Shown here: positions 1-5,119 of the stretch, piece after piece
How the letters are laid out: each line of letters starts with the position of its first letter
Numbering within the stretch: position 1 is the first letter of the stretch
Assembly (NCBI GenBank): GCA_947372575.1
Contig: CANBUF010000183.1
Location: 1 to 5,119, forward strand
DNA length: 5,119 nucleotides
Reading direction: 5' to 3'
Origin: Alcaligenaceae bacterium
GTDB lineage: Bacteria; Pseudomonadota; Gammaproteobacteria; Burkholderiales; Burkholderiaceae
Program-made: the position numbers and the translations under genes
The notes under the pieces: model-generated
The model's input: only the letters and a program-made list of their open reading frames with translations
Databases searched by the model: none
Told to the model about the DNA's origin: nothing

Positions 1-429
1 TTTGATAAGCTCAAATCCGTTTCGCGTGGCTATGCCTCGATGGATTATGAATTCAAAGAGTACCGTGCAGCCGATGTGGTCAAGGTTGATCTCTTAATTA
101 ACACCGACAAGGTCGATGCATTGTCGGTGATTTGTCATCGTGCCAATGCGCGTTACCGTGCCCGGGATGTTGTGACAAAAATGCGTGAGCTGATTCCGCG
201 TCAGATGTATGACGTCGTGATTCAAGCTGCCATCGGTGCCGAAATCATTGCCCGTGAAAACGTCAAAGCCCTGCGTAAGAACGTGCTGGCCAAATGCTAC
301 GGTGGTGATATCAGCCGCAAGAAAAAACTGCTTGAAAAGCAGAAGGCCGGTAAAAAGCGCATGAAGCAAGTCGGCAGTGTTGAAATCCCGCAAGAAGCCT
401 TCCTGGCGATCCTGCAAGTTGATAGCTAA
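1..429 (+). CDS. lepA: Elongation factor 4 (LepA), C-terminal part only
   Basis: This is the 3' end of lepA; the reading frame is open from the first base, so the start and the GTPase domains lie outside the window. LepA/EF4 is a ribosome-binding translational GTPase related to EF-G that affects elongation and initiation fidelity. The visible 142 residues cover the end of the EF-G domain V-like fold ([18 protein letters not shown], residues 1-18 of the fragment) and the LepA-specific C-terminal domain. The latter shows the family hallmark [17 protein letters not shown], then GKKRMKQVG and VEIPQEAF, a lysine-rich stretch that in known structures reaches toward the peptidyl transferase centre. 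The gene ends in TAA at 427-429. An ATG at 40 is internal and not the real start. lepB follows after 48 nt, the usual order in proteobacteria. Identification is very secure. Confidence 0.97.
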   Translation, partial: FDKLKSVSRGYASMDYEFKEYRAADVVKVDLLINTDKVDALSVICHRANARYRARDVVTKMRELIPRQMYDVVIQAAIGAEIIARENVKALRKNVLAKCYGGDISRKKKLLEKQKAGKKRMKQVGSVEIPQEAFLAILQVDS

Positions 430-465
430 TCCTGGTCCATCGTTTGTGATGTCGCGACCGTATCT

Positions 466-469
466 AAGG
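466..469 (+). promoter_or_regulatory. Ribosome binding site that decides the lepB start
   Basis: AAGG lies 8 nt before the ATG at 478. GTG (472) and TTG (475) are also in frame but would sit only 2 and 5 nt from it, so ATG 478 is preferred. Confidence 0.6.
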
Positions 470-477
470 CAGTGTTG

Positions 478-1365
478 ATGAGCTGGAATTTTGCCCTGAT
501 TTTATTTGTATTGCTGGTTGTTACCGGTATCGTCTGGACGATGGATCGGTTCTGGCTGCGACGTGCGCGTGCCCAGCGTGTGGCCGATGCCTTGACGCTC
601 GCACGGCCGAGCTGGTCAGGATTGCCTGCAACAGAAATTCAGTCTCGCGAAGAGCAGATTCGCTACGATCTGGGTCGCATGCCCTGGTGGGTCGAGTATG
701 GTGTCAGCTTCTTTCCTGTCATTTTGTTTGTGTTTGTTCTGCGCTCGTTTATTGTTGAGCCGTTCCGGATCCCTTCGGGTTCGATGCTGCCGACCTTGCA
801 ATCAGGCGATCTGATTCTTGTGAATAAATTCACATACGGCTTGCGTTTGCCGGTTCTGGACACCAAGATTATTCCGGTTGGTTCGCCAGCACGAGGCGAT
901 GTGATGGTGTTTCGTTACCCTGTAGATCCTTCGGTGGATTACATCAAGCGCGTGGTAGGTTTGCCAGGAGACGAAATCGCCTATCTTGATAAAAAGCTTT
1001 TTATTAACGGTAAAGAAGTTCCGCGCAAGCGGGATGGCGAGTATTTTGAGCCGGATCGTGTGGCATATACGGCACAGTACACTGAACAGCTTGGTGATGT
1101 GTCGCACGAAATACTGTTAGATGAAGGGAAATCGCAGGACTTAGGCCCAATTGCGAACTTTCCATATCGTGAAAAGTGTGAATATCTGCGGAATGGTATT
1201 CGATGTAACGTGCCTGCCGGTGTTTACTTTATGATGGGTGATAACCGTGACAATAGCCTGGACAGTCGCTATTGGGGATTTGTCCCAGAGGCCAATATCG
1301 TGGGCCGTGCATTCTTTATCTGGATGAATTTTGGCAGTCTGGGTCGTATTGGTCCATTTCACTAA
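478..1365 (+). CDS. lepB: Signal peptidase I (LepB)
   Basis: LepB is the inner-membrane serine-lysine protease that cleaves signal peptides from exported proteins on the periplasmic side. Starting at ATG 478 it has 295 residues, slightly shorter than the 324 of E. coli. Two hydrophobic spans are visible at about residues 2-20 and 72-91, followed by the periplasmic catalytic domain. Box B is PSGSMLPTL, with nucleophile Ser102. Box D is DYIKRVVGLPGD, with general base Lys157. Box E is GDNRDNSLDSR at 254-264. GDLILVNKFTYG and RGDVMVFRYP are the other conserved blocks. Two cysteines, 234 and 243, lie in the catalytic domain close enough to form a disulfide; that is inference. In-frame GTG 472 and TTG 475 would add only two residues and are too close to the AAGG ribosome binding site. 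The gene is probably cotranscribed with lepA upstream and rnc downstream. Confidence 0.96.
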   Translation: MSWNFALILFVLLVVTGIVWTMDRFWLRRARAQRVADALTLARPSWSGLPATEIQSREEQIRYDLGRMPWWVEYGVSFFPVILFVFVLRSFIVEPFRIPSGSMLPTLQSGDLILVNKFTYGLRLPVLDTKIIPVGSPARGDVMVFRYPVDPSVDYIKRVVGLPGDEIAYLDKKLFINGKEVPRKRDGEYFEPDRVAYTAQYTEQLGDVSHEILLDEGKSQDLGPIANFPYREKCEYLRNGIRCNVPAGVYFMMGDNRDNSLDSRYWGFVPEANIVGRAFFIWMNFGSLGRIGPFH

Positions 1366-1401
1366 TTCATTCAATATTTTTATTTTTTTGATTTCAATTT
1401 A
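1366..1401 (+). other. AT-rich lepB-rnc spacer without Shine-Dalgarno sequence
   Basis: These 36 nt are almost entirely A and T, with a run of seven T within 1382-1389 and an upstream T-rich segment. No purine-rich ribosome binding site precedes the rnc ATG, so initiation may rely on an unstructured leader or on ribosomal protein S1 binding the U-rich tract (inference). E. coli rnc is autoregulated by RNase III cleavage of a leader hairpin; no such hairpin can be formed here by eye. The small DUF4845 gene found between lepB and rnc in many betaproteobacteria does not fit in this space. The spacer contains no further stop in the shared lepB/rnc frame. Confidence 0.55.
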
Positions 1402-2160
1402 ATGTCTTTTGCTGCACTAGAAACCTCGCTTGGATATAAGTTTTTAAAGCCCGCTTTGCTTGAGCAGGCATTGACACATCGCAGCCACGGCGCACGCCAT
1501 AACGAGCGACTTGAGTTCCTGGGTGATTCAGTGCTGAGCGTGGCTGTAGCCGCTCTACTCTTTAATCATTACGGCACCCTGGACGAGGGCGACCTCTCGC
1601 GTGTGCGCGCCAATCTGGTCAAACAGGCTTCGCTGGCTGACATTGCCCAAAAACTCGATCTCTCACGGTTTTTGCGACTCGGTGAGGGCGAGCTCAAAAG
1701 TGGTGGTTTTCGTCGTCCATCGATTCTTGCAGATACCTTTGAAGCGGTATTGGCCGCTGTCTATCTTGATGGTGGTTTCAGTGCGGCGCAGGCTCTGGTC
1801 GAGCGGCTCTACATCCCTATCCTCGAAAGCGTGGATCCACTAACGCTCGGCAAAGACGCAAAGACCTTATTGCAGGAGTTCTTGCAAAGCCGCAAATTGG
1901 CATTGCCTGTCTACAGTGTGGTGGCCACCCATGGCGCAGCACATAGTCAACAATTTGAAGTGGAATGTTCGATTCCGACTTTTGATATCAAAGTCGTTGC
2001 CGCGGGCTCGAGCCGGCGCGCAGCAGAGCAGTCAGCTGCAAAATTAGCGCTCGAGGGTGCAGAGGCTGCCAGCCCTGCACTAGCAAAAAAGCGTTCAACA
2101 CGGGCGCGTAAAACGGCACAACTTACGCTGCCGGTTGCGGTTGCCCAGGAGCTTAAATGA
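1402..2160 (+). CDS. rnc: Ribonuclease III
   Basis: RNase III is the Mg2+-dependent homodimeric endonuclease that cuts double-stranded RNA, chiefly in rRNA precursor processing and in turnover of some mRNAs. The 252-residue protein has the endonuclease domain at about residues 5-145 with the signature [10 protein letters not shown] (34-43). The expected acidic active-site residues are present: Glu35, Glu38 and Asp42 in the signature, and Asp111 and Glu114 in the ADTFEAV block. The double-stranded RNA binding domain spans about 152-218 and ends in the [17 protein letters not shown] helix. A tail of about 34 residues follows, rich in Ala, Lys and Arg ([10 protein letters not shown]), which makes the protein longer than the 226 residues of E. 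coli. ATG 1402 gives the canonical N-terminus. It lacks a Shine-Dalgarno sequence, but upstream in-frame codons offer no better start. The TGA stop overlaps the era ATG. Confidence 0.97.
   Translation: MSFAALETSLGYKFLKPALLEQALTHRSHGARHNERLEFLGDSVLSVAVAALLFNHYGTLDEGDLSRVRANLVKQASLADIAQKLDLSRFLRLGEGELKSGGFRRPSILADTFEAVLAAVYLDGGFSAAQALVERLYIPILESVDPLTLGKDAKTLLQEFLQSRKLALPVYSVVATHGAAHSQQFEVECSIPTFDIKVVAAGSSRRAAEQSAAKLALEGAEAASPALAKKRSTRARKTAQLTLPVAVAQELK
2146..2151 (+). promoter_or_regulatory. era ribosome binding site inside rnc
   Basis: CAGGAG ends 5 nt before the era ATG at 2157 and lies within the last codons of rnc. It supports this start and coupled translation of the two genes. Confidence 0.65.
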
Positions 2161-3047
2161 CAGAAACAGCACACCGCTGTGGTTATATCGCAGTAGTTGG
2201 TCGTCCCAACGTTGGCAAGTCAACTCTGACCAATGCATTGATCGGATCCAAAATCACGATTGTTTCGCGTAAAGCACAGACGACGCGCCATCGTATTCAA
2301 GGTGTTCTGACACGCGAACACGAGCAGTTTGTGTTTGTGGATACGCCGGGTTTTCAGACCCGTCACGGCGGTGCCATGAATGTCATGATGAATCGCGTGG
2401 TGACACAAACTCTCGCCGACGTCGATGTGGTGCTGTTTGTCGTTGAGGCCGGCAAGTGGTCGCCGGGCGATGCAAAATTATTGTCTTTGTTGCACAATCC
2501 AGAGCGCACGATTCTGGTGATCAGCAAAATCGATCAGATTAAAAATCGTGATGCCCTCTATCCCTTTGTCTCCAAAATTACCGCGCTCTATAACTTTGCT
2601 GCCATCGTGCCGGTGAGTTCAACCAAGCGTCATCAGCTTGATCAGTTGCTCGAAGAAGTCGCTAAACGTCTCCCCGAAAACGAAGCCTTTTATGAAGCCG
2701 ATACGCTGACAGACCGGCCGATGCGATTTATCGCAGCAGAGCTGATCCGCGAAAAAATCTTCCGTCTGGTGGGTGACGAGTTACCTTATGGTTGTACCGT
2801 TCTCATCGAACAATGGGACGAAACAGCAAAGGGCGTGGCGATTGCAGCCTGCGTCATTGTTGAGCGCGAAAGCCATCGTCCGATTTTGCTGGGTGTGGGT
2901 GGCTCGCACATGAAGCGTATCGCCTCCGAGGCACGCCAGGATATGGCCAAACTGATGGATAAACCTGTTCACCTTGAGGTCTATATCAAGGTGCGCAAGG
3001 GCTGGGCAGACAAAGCCGCCAGCCTGCGCGATCTGGGTTATGAGTAG
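2157..3047 (+). CDS. era: GTPase Era
   Basis: Era is an essential GTPase that binds the 3' end of 16S rRNA and helps mature the 30S subunit, which fits its position next to RNase III. The 296 residues match the usual length of about 300. The G domain shows G1 GRPNVGKS (15-22), a G2 region around TTRHRIQG (42-49) and G3 DTPG (62-65). G4 reads SKID (123-126) instead of the usual NKxD, and the G5 region reads SST (154-156). The C-terminal KH domain follows from about residue 190, with the DELPYGCTV block at 207-215 and a GVGG loop at 246-249 leading into [10 protein letters not shown], the RNA-binding segment. The start overlaps the rnc stop by 4 nt (ATGA), with CAGGAG upstream. The end overlaps recO by 8 nt. 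Identity is secure; the effect of the altered G4 residue is not known. Confidence 0.97.
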   Translation: MTETAHRCGYIAVVGRPNVGKSTLTNALIGSKITIVSRKAQTTRHRIQGVLTREHEQFVFVDTPGFQTRHGGAMNVMMNRVVTQTLADVDVVLFVVEAGKWSPGDAKLLSLLHNPERTILVISKIDQIKNRDALYPFVSKITALYNFAAIVPVSSTKRHQLDQLLEEVAKRLPENEAFYEADTLTDRPMRFIAAELIREKIFRLVGDELPYGCTVLIEQWDETAKGVAIAACVIVERESHRPILLGVGGSHMKRIASEARQDMAKLMDKPVHLEVYIKVRKGWADKAASLRDLGYE

Positions 3048-3642
3048 ACGCGTATTACGCGTACTCGACTCGCCAGGCTATGTGCTGCATGCATCGGCCT
3101 GGCGCGAAACCTCACTGATTGTCCAGATTTTCTCCAGAGATCACGGCTGGGTCACCATGGTGGCTAAGGGTGCCAAGCGCCCGCATTCGATCTTACGTTC
3201 CGCTTTGTCCGTTTTTCAGCCCTTACTGTTGTCCTGGACAGGCTCGGGTGAGGTCAAAACTCTCACGCGTGCTGAATGTGCGGGTGTGCATCCTTTGGCG
3301 GGTCCCGCGTTGATGTCCTGCTGGTACATGAACGAATTATTATTCCGTTTGTTGCCGCATGAAGACTCCCACCCCGCGCTGTTTGATGCCTACGTGATTG
3401 CGTTGCAACGGCTTGCGGCGGGTCAGTCTGCTGCCGGCGAGTTGCGACGGTTTGAATGGATTTTGTTGCAAGAGTCCGGTTATGGACTGGATGAAGAGGA
3501 GCCAGACTTTACCGATGTGTCGGCAGAACCCGAACTCAGGCTCAGATTGCGCGAAAGGCTCTCAGCTCACCTGGCAGGAAAACCTCTGGCAACGCGGCAA
3601 GTCCTGATGTCGTTGCAGCGCTACCAGGCGGCTAAAGCCTAG
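3040..3642 (+). CDS. recO: DNA repair protein RecO (short form)
   Basis: RecO works with RecR (and RecF) to load RecA onto SSB-coated single-stranded DNA in gap repair; it also anneals complementary strands. The N-terminal OB-fold is clear at about residues 1-80 (VLDSPGYVLHASAWRETSLI, then GAKRPHS). The helical part starts with YMNELLFRLLPHEDSHPALFDAY (96-118) and continues through RRFEWILLQESGYGLD. The C-terminal helix (ERLSAHLAGKPLATRQVL) is also recognisable. At 200 residues it is shorter than the 240 or so typical of the family. The missing part lies between GYGLD (147-151) and the final helix, where only about 20 residues remain. ATG 3040 overlaps the end of era by 8 nt, so translation is probably coupled; no strong ribosome binding site is visible. 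A longer in-frame start at 2974 would lie deep in era and gives no RecO-like sequence. Confidence 0.92.
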   Translation: MSRRVLRVLDSPGYVLHASAWRETSLIVQIFSRDHGWVTMVAKGAKRPHSILRSALSVFQPLLLSWTGSGEVKTLTRAECAGVHPLAGPALMSCWYMNELLFRLLPHEDSHPALFDAYVIALQRLAAGQSAAGELRRFEWILLQESGYGLDEEEPDFTDVSAEPELRLRLRERLSAHLAGKPLATRQVLMSLQRYQAAKA

Positions 3643-3700
3643 TCCGGTCTTTTTCTAGTCTGAGCCTGACTGATCAGCCGAGACTTTCGTCTAGTCTGAG
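3639..3700. repeat. Short direct repeats at the recO-dehydrogenase junction
   Basis: The 11 bp sequence TCTAGTCTGAG occurs at 3654-3664 and again at 3690-3700. Its core CTAGTC occurs a third time at 3639-3644, overlapping the recO stop codon. The perfect palindrome CTGATCAG lies between the two long copies at 3670-3677. The function is unknown: it may be leftover duplication at a rearrangement point, or part of a bidirectional terminator region between the converging genes. Confidence 0.6.
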
Positions 3701-3705
3701 TTTTT
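3681..3705 (+). terminator. Weak candidate terminator after recO
   Basis: AGACT (3681-3685) can pair with AGTCT (3693-3697) across a 7 nt loop, followed by GAG and five Ts (3701-3705). An alternative is AGAC with GTCT across TTTC. The stem is short and not GC-rich, so this is only a candidate, placed where the plus-strand operon should end before the converging minus-strand gene. Confidence 0.3.
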
Positions 3706-3711
3706 CAAGAT

Positions 3712-4773
3712 TTACGCAGTCAGCACCGCACGCCCTGTGACCTTGCCCTGACGTAACGAAGTCAGCACAGCATCAGCCTCTGCGAGTGGGTGCGTGTGGA
3801 CAGGGATTGGCGTGATCTTGCCGGTACGAACAAGTTCCATCAGGTCGCGCATCTCTTGCAATGATCCTGTGTAGCTGCCCAGGATTTGCAAGGCTTTCAT
3901 TGGAATGAATGCGATTGGCCAGGGAGCCGCACCACCAAACAAACCGACGATTACGAGCTTGCCACCTTTGATCAATATGTCAAAAGCAAGTCCTGTAGTT
4001 GAGGGCGCACCGACCAGGTCAATCACTGCCTGGACAAGTTTGCCACCATTGGCCTTGATGATCTGCTGGGCAGCATCAGGCGCTGCACCATCGATCGCAG
4101 CAAGAGCGCCAGCGTCAAGTGCTGCCTGACGCTTGGCAGGATCAATATCTACAACGATGGCGCCCGCGCCACCCTGCGCCTGAACCAGTGCCAGGCACAT
4201 CAGACCCAAACCACCCGCACCCATGATGACCACTGGATGTTTTTGGAAGGTTTTTGCGCCCACTTTATTCAGCGCGCTATAGGTGGTGATGCCTGAGCAG
4301 GCGTAGGGGGCAATCATGGCAGGATCAAGATCGCCGATATCCAGCAGGTATTTGGCATCTGGGACCAGGATATGGTCTGCATAGCCACCATCTCGATGCA
4401 CGCCCAGATACTGAGGTGCTGCGCAGTGGTTGTCCAGATGGTCTTCGACGCAAGCCGGGCATTTGCCACAACCGATCCATGGATAGACCAGGTAGTTTTT
4501 ACCAAGCGTGATACCTGTGGCCTCTGGACCCATCGCCACCGCAGTACCAGCGGTTTCGTGACCCATGGTCATGGGGAGTTTAATGCCGCGATCTTTCAGT
4601 GAAAGAGTGCGGCCATTGCCCAGGTCGTAGCCACCTTCCCAGAAGTGAATGTCGCTGTGACAGACACCTGCTGCGCGCACTTCTACCAATACTTCCTTAC
4701 CTTTAGGTGTTGGGGTCGGTTGTTCGACTAACTGGAGTGCGGATTTGAAATCGACGACGCAATAGCATTTCAT
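3712..4773 (-). CDS. Zinc-dependent alcohol dehydrogenase (MDR family)
   Basis: This complete 353-residue protein is a medium-chain zinc alcohol dehydrogenase, interconverting an alcohol and its aldehyde or ketone with NAD(H). The N-terminal GroES-like catalytic domain has the catalytic zinc ligands Cys38 (GVCHSDIH) and His72 (GHE, 71-73), with a third ligand probably Cys158 in PYACSGITTYSAL. A structural zinc lobe is given by Cys102, 105, 108 and 117. The Rossmann fold has GAGGLG at 185-190. Asp209 at the end of the second strand favours NAD over NADP (inference). The order of motifs, including the long CHSDIH-to-GHE segment with KLPMTMGHE, and CSGITTYSAL, resembles the Sulfolobus solfataricus ADH type from memory. 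The start is supported by AAGGAG 8 nt upstream. It lies 90 nt downstream of a thiamine-diphosphate enzyme on the same strand, so a decarboxylase-dehydrogenase pathway is plausible. The exact substrate is unknown. Confidence 0.93.
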   Translation of the reverse strand: MKCYCVVDFKSALQLVEQPTPTPKGKEVLVEVRAAGVCHSDIHFWEGGYDLGNGRTLSLKDRGIKLPMTMGHETAGTAVAMGPEATGITLGKNYLVYPWIGCGKCPACVEDHLDNHCAAPQYLGVHRDGGYADHILVPDAKYLLDIGDLDPAMIAPYACSGITTYSALNKVGAKTFQKHPVVIMGAGGLGLMCLALVQAQGGAGAIVVDIDPAKRQAALDAGALAAIDGAAPDAAQQIIKANGGKLVQAVIDLVGAPSTTGLAFDILIKGGKLVIVGLFGGAAPWPIAFIPMKALQILGSYTGSLQEMRDLMELVRTGKITPIPVHTHPLAEADAVLTSLRQGKVTGRAVLTA

Positions 4774-4781
4774 ATTTTTAT

Positions 4782-4787
4782 CTCCTT
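4782..4787 (-). promoter_or_regulatory. Ribosome binding site of the alcohol dehydrogenase
   Basis: On the minus strand AAGGAG stands 8 nt before the ATG (4771-4773). It is the strongest ribosome binding site in the window. Its first two bases overlap the outer arm of the inverted repeat at 4786-4831. Confidence 0.85.
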
Positions 4788-4831
4788 GATTAAATAAGTT
4801 CGCCTAACCATATCGAAGGTTCACTTATCAA
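4786..4831 (-). promoter_or_regulatory. Imperfect inverted repeat in the dehydrogenase leader
   Basis: In plus-strand coordinates, AACC (4806-4809) pairs with GGTT (4818-4821) across an 8 nt loop. ATAAGT (4794-4799) pairs with ACTTAT (4823-4828), and TTG (4786-4788) pairs with CAA (4829-4831). The arms are separated by an asymmetric internal loop (6 nt against 1) and a bulge. As RNA on the minus strand it would form a stem-loop of about 13 pairs ending at the ribosome binding site. As DNA it could be an operator. The 90 nt gap shows no convincing -35/-10 promoter and no stem followed by a T-run that would clearly terminate the upstream gene. Confidence 0.4.
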
Positions 4832-4863
4832 AGTTTGCTGATTGATTTTTTTATTAAGTTGAA

Positions 4864-5119
4864 TTACATGACCAGTTCAATCAGGCGCGGTCCTTTTTCT
4901 TTGGCTGCAATTCTAAGTTCTTTTGCGAGTGCCTCAAGTGTGGTGACCTGTACACCTGGCATGCCGTGACCTTTTGCAATCGCGACAAAATCCAGATGAG
5001 GTGTATCCAGATCTAGCATGCGCGCAGCACTCACGCCGGGTGCTGGTCCGCCCATGTTTGCGAGCTCTCCACGCAGGATGCGATACGTGCGGTTGGCACA
5101 GATCACGACGGTGACATCG
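4864..5119 (-). CDS. Thiamine-diphosphate-dependent enzyme, C-terminal end (partial)
   Basis: Only the last 84 residues are inside the window; the frame is open to the edge and the start lies beyond 5119. The fragment matches the end of the C-terminal thiamine-diphosphate-binding domain of the acetolactate synthase/benzoylformate decarboxylase superfamily. It begins with DVTVVICANRTYRILRGEL, where the Asn-Arg position corresponds to the end of the GDG-to-NN cofactor motif (the GDG part is outside). It continues with MLDLDTPHLDFVAIAKGHGMPG and ends with GPRLIELVM, the usual last strand. The wording ANRTYRIL resembles the acetolactate-synthase-like IlvX/benzoylformate-decarboxylase branch rather than biosynthetic IlvB or IlvI, but the fragment is too short to assign a reaction. 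The dehydrogenase 90 nt downstream on the same strand suggests a 2-oxo acid decarboxylase role (inference). Confidence 0.85.
   Translation of the reverse strand, partial: DVTVVICANRTYRILRGELANMGGPAPGVSAARMLDLDTPHLDFVAIAKGHGMPGVQVTTLEALAKELRIAAKEKGPRLIELVM

Noticed and set aside
94..417. Minus-strand reading frame of 107 codons opposite lepA
   Set aside because: It is the antisense of a strongly conserved coding region, with no ribosome binding site or recognisable motif.
472..477. GTG or TTG as start of lepB
   Set aside because: Both are too close to the AAGG ribosome binding site; ATG 478 has proper spacing.
802..1107. Minus-strand reading frame of 101 codons opposite lepB
   Set aside because: It is a shadow of the LepB catalytic domain with no independent coding evidence.
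2974..3039. In-frame extension of recO to an ATG at 2974
   Set aside because: It lies inside the conserved end of era and encodes no RecO-like residues; ATG 3040 gives the canonical N-terminus.
3626..3654. Possible terminator using AGGC/GCCT at the end of recO followed by five Ts
   Set aside because: The stem is only four pairs and is separated from the T-run by nine bases, so it is weaker than the already doubtful downstream candidate.
4372..4602. Plus-strand reading frame opposite the dehydrogenase
   Set aside because: The minus strand carries all zinc and cofactor motifs there; the plus-strand product has no recognisable features.
4774..4863. A sigma-70 promoter for the dehydrogenase in the gap
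   Set aside because: TTGATA and TATGGT are present on the minus strand but are only 13 nt apart; no pair with proper spacing was found.

Overview
The window looks like a chromosomal segment of a betaproteobacterium, most likely of the order Burkholderiales. The evidence is the gene order lepA-lepB-rnc-era-recO, the style of the protein sequences (a two-membrane-span LepB of about 295 residues, and an RNase III with a basic tail) and the moderate GC content. The genus cannot be fixed by reading alone.

Positions 1-3642, plus strand, form a compact housekeeping cluster. It starts with the last 142 residues of the translation GTPase LepA (EF4), whose 5' part lies outside the window. Signal peptidase I (lepB), RNase III (rnc), the ribosome-assembly GTPase Era and the recombination mediator RecO follow. 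Spacing is tight: 48 nt lepA-lepB, 36 nt lepB-rnc, a 4 nt ATGA overlap rnc-era and an 8 nt overlap era-recO. This suggests one operon with translational coupling in its second half. The products serve translation, protein export, rRNA processing and 30S maturation, and DNA repair.

Positions 3643-3711 are a short junction between converging genes. It carries three copies of CTAGTC, two of them within an 11 bp direct repeat, and a weak hairpin followed by five Ts. The housekeeping cluster ends here; pdxJ and acpS, which often follow recO in relatives, are not present.

Positions 3712-5119, minus strand, hold a metabolic pair. A thiamine-diphosphate-dependent enzyme (only its last 84 residues are inside the window) is followed, 90 nt downstream on the same strand, by a complete zinc-dependent, probably NAD-linked alcohol dehydrogenase. 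The pair suggests decarboxylation of a 2-oxo acid to an aldehyde and its interconversion with an alcohol, but the substrate is not readable from sequence. The 90 nt gap contains an imperfect inverted repeat that reaches the dehydrogenase's ribosome binding site.

I saw no RNA gene, insertion sequence, CRISPR array or integration site, and nothing that amounts to a new defence or mobile system. The points most worth checking are the short RecO, the Era G4 motif, the leader hairpin, and the decarboxylase-dehydrogenase pair.
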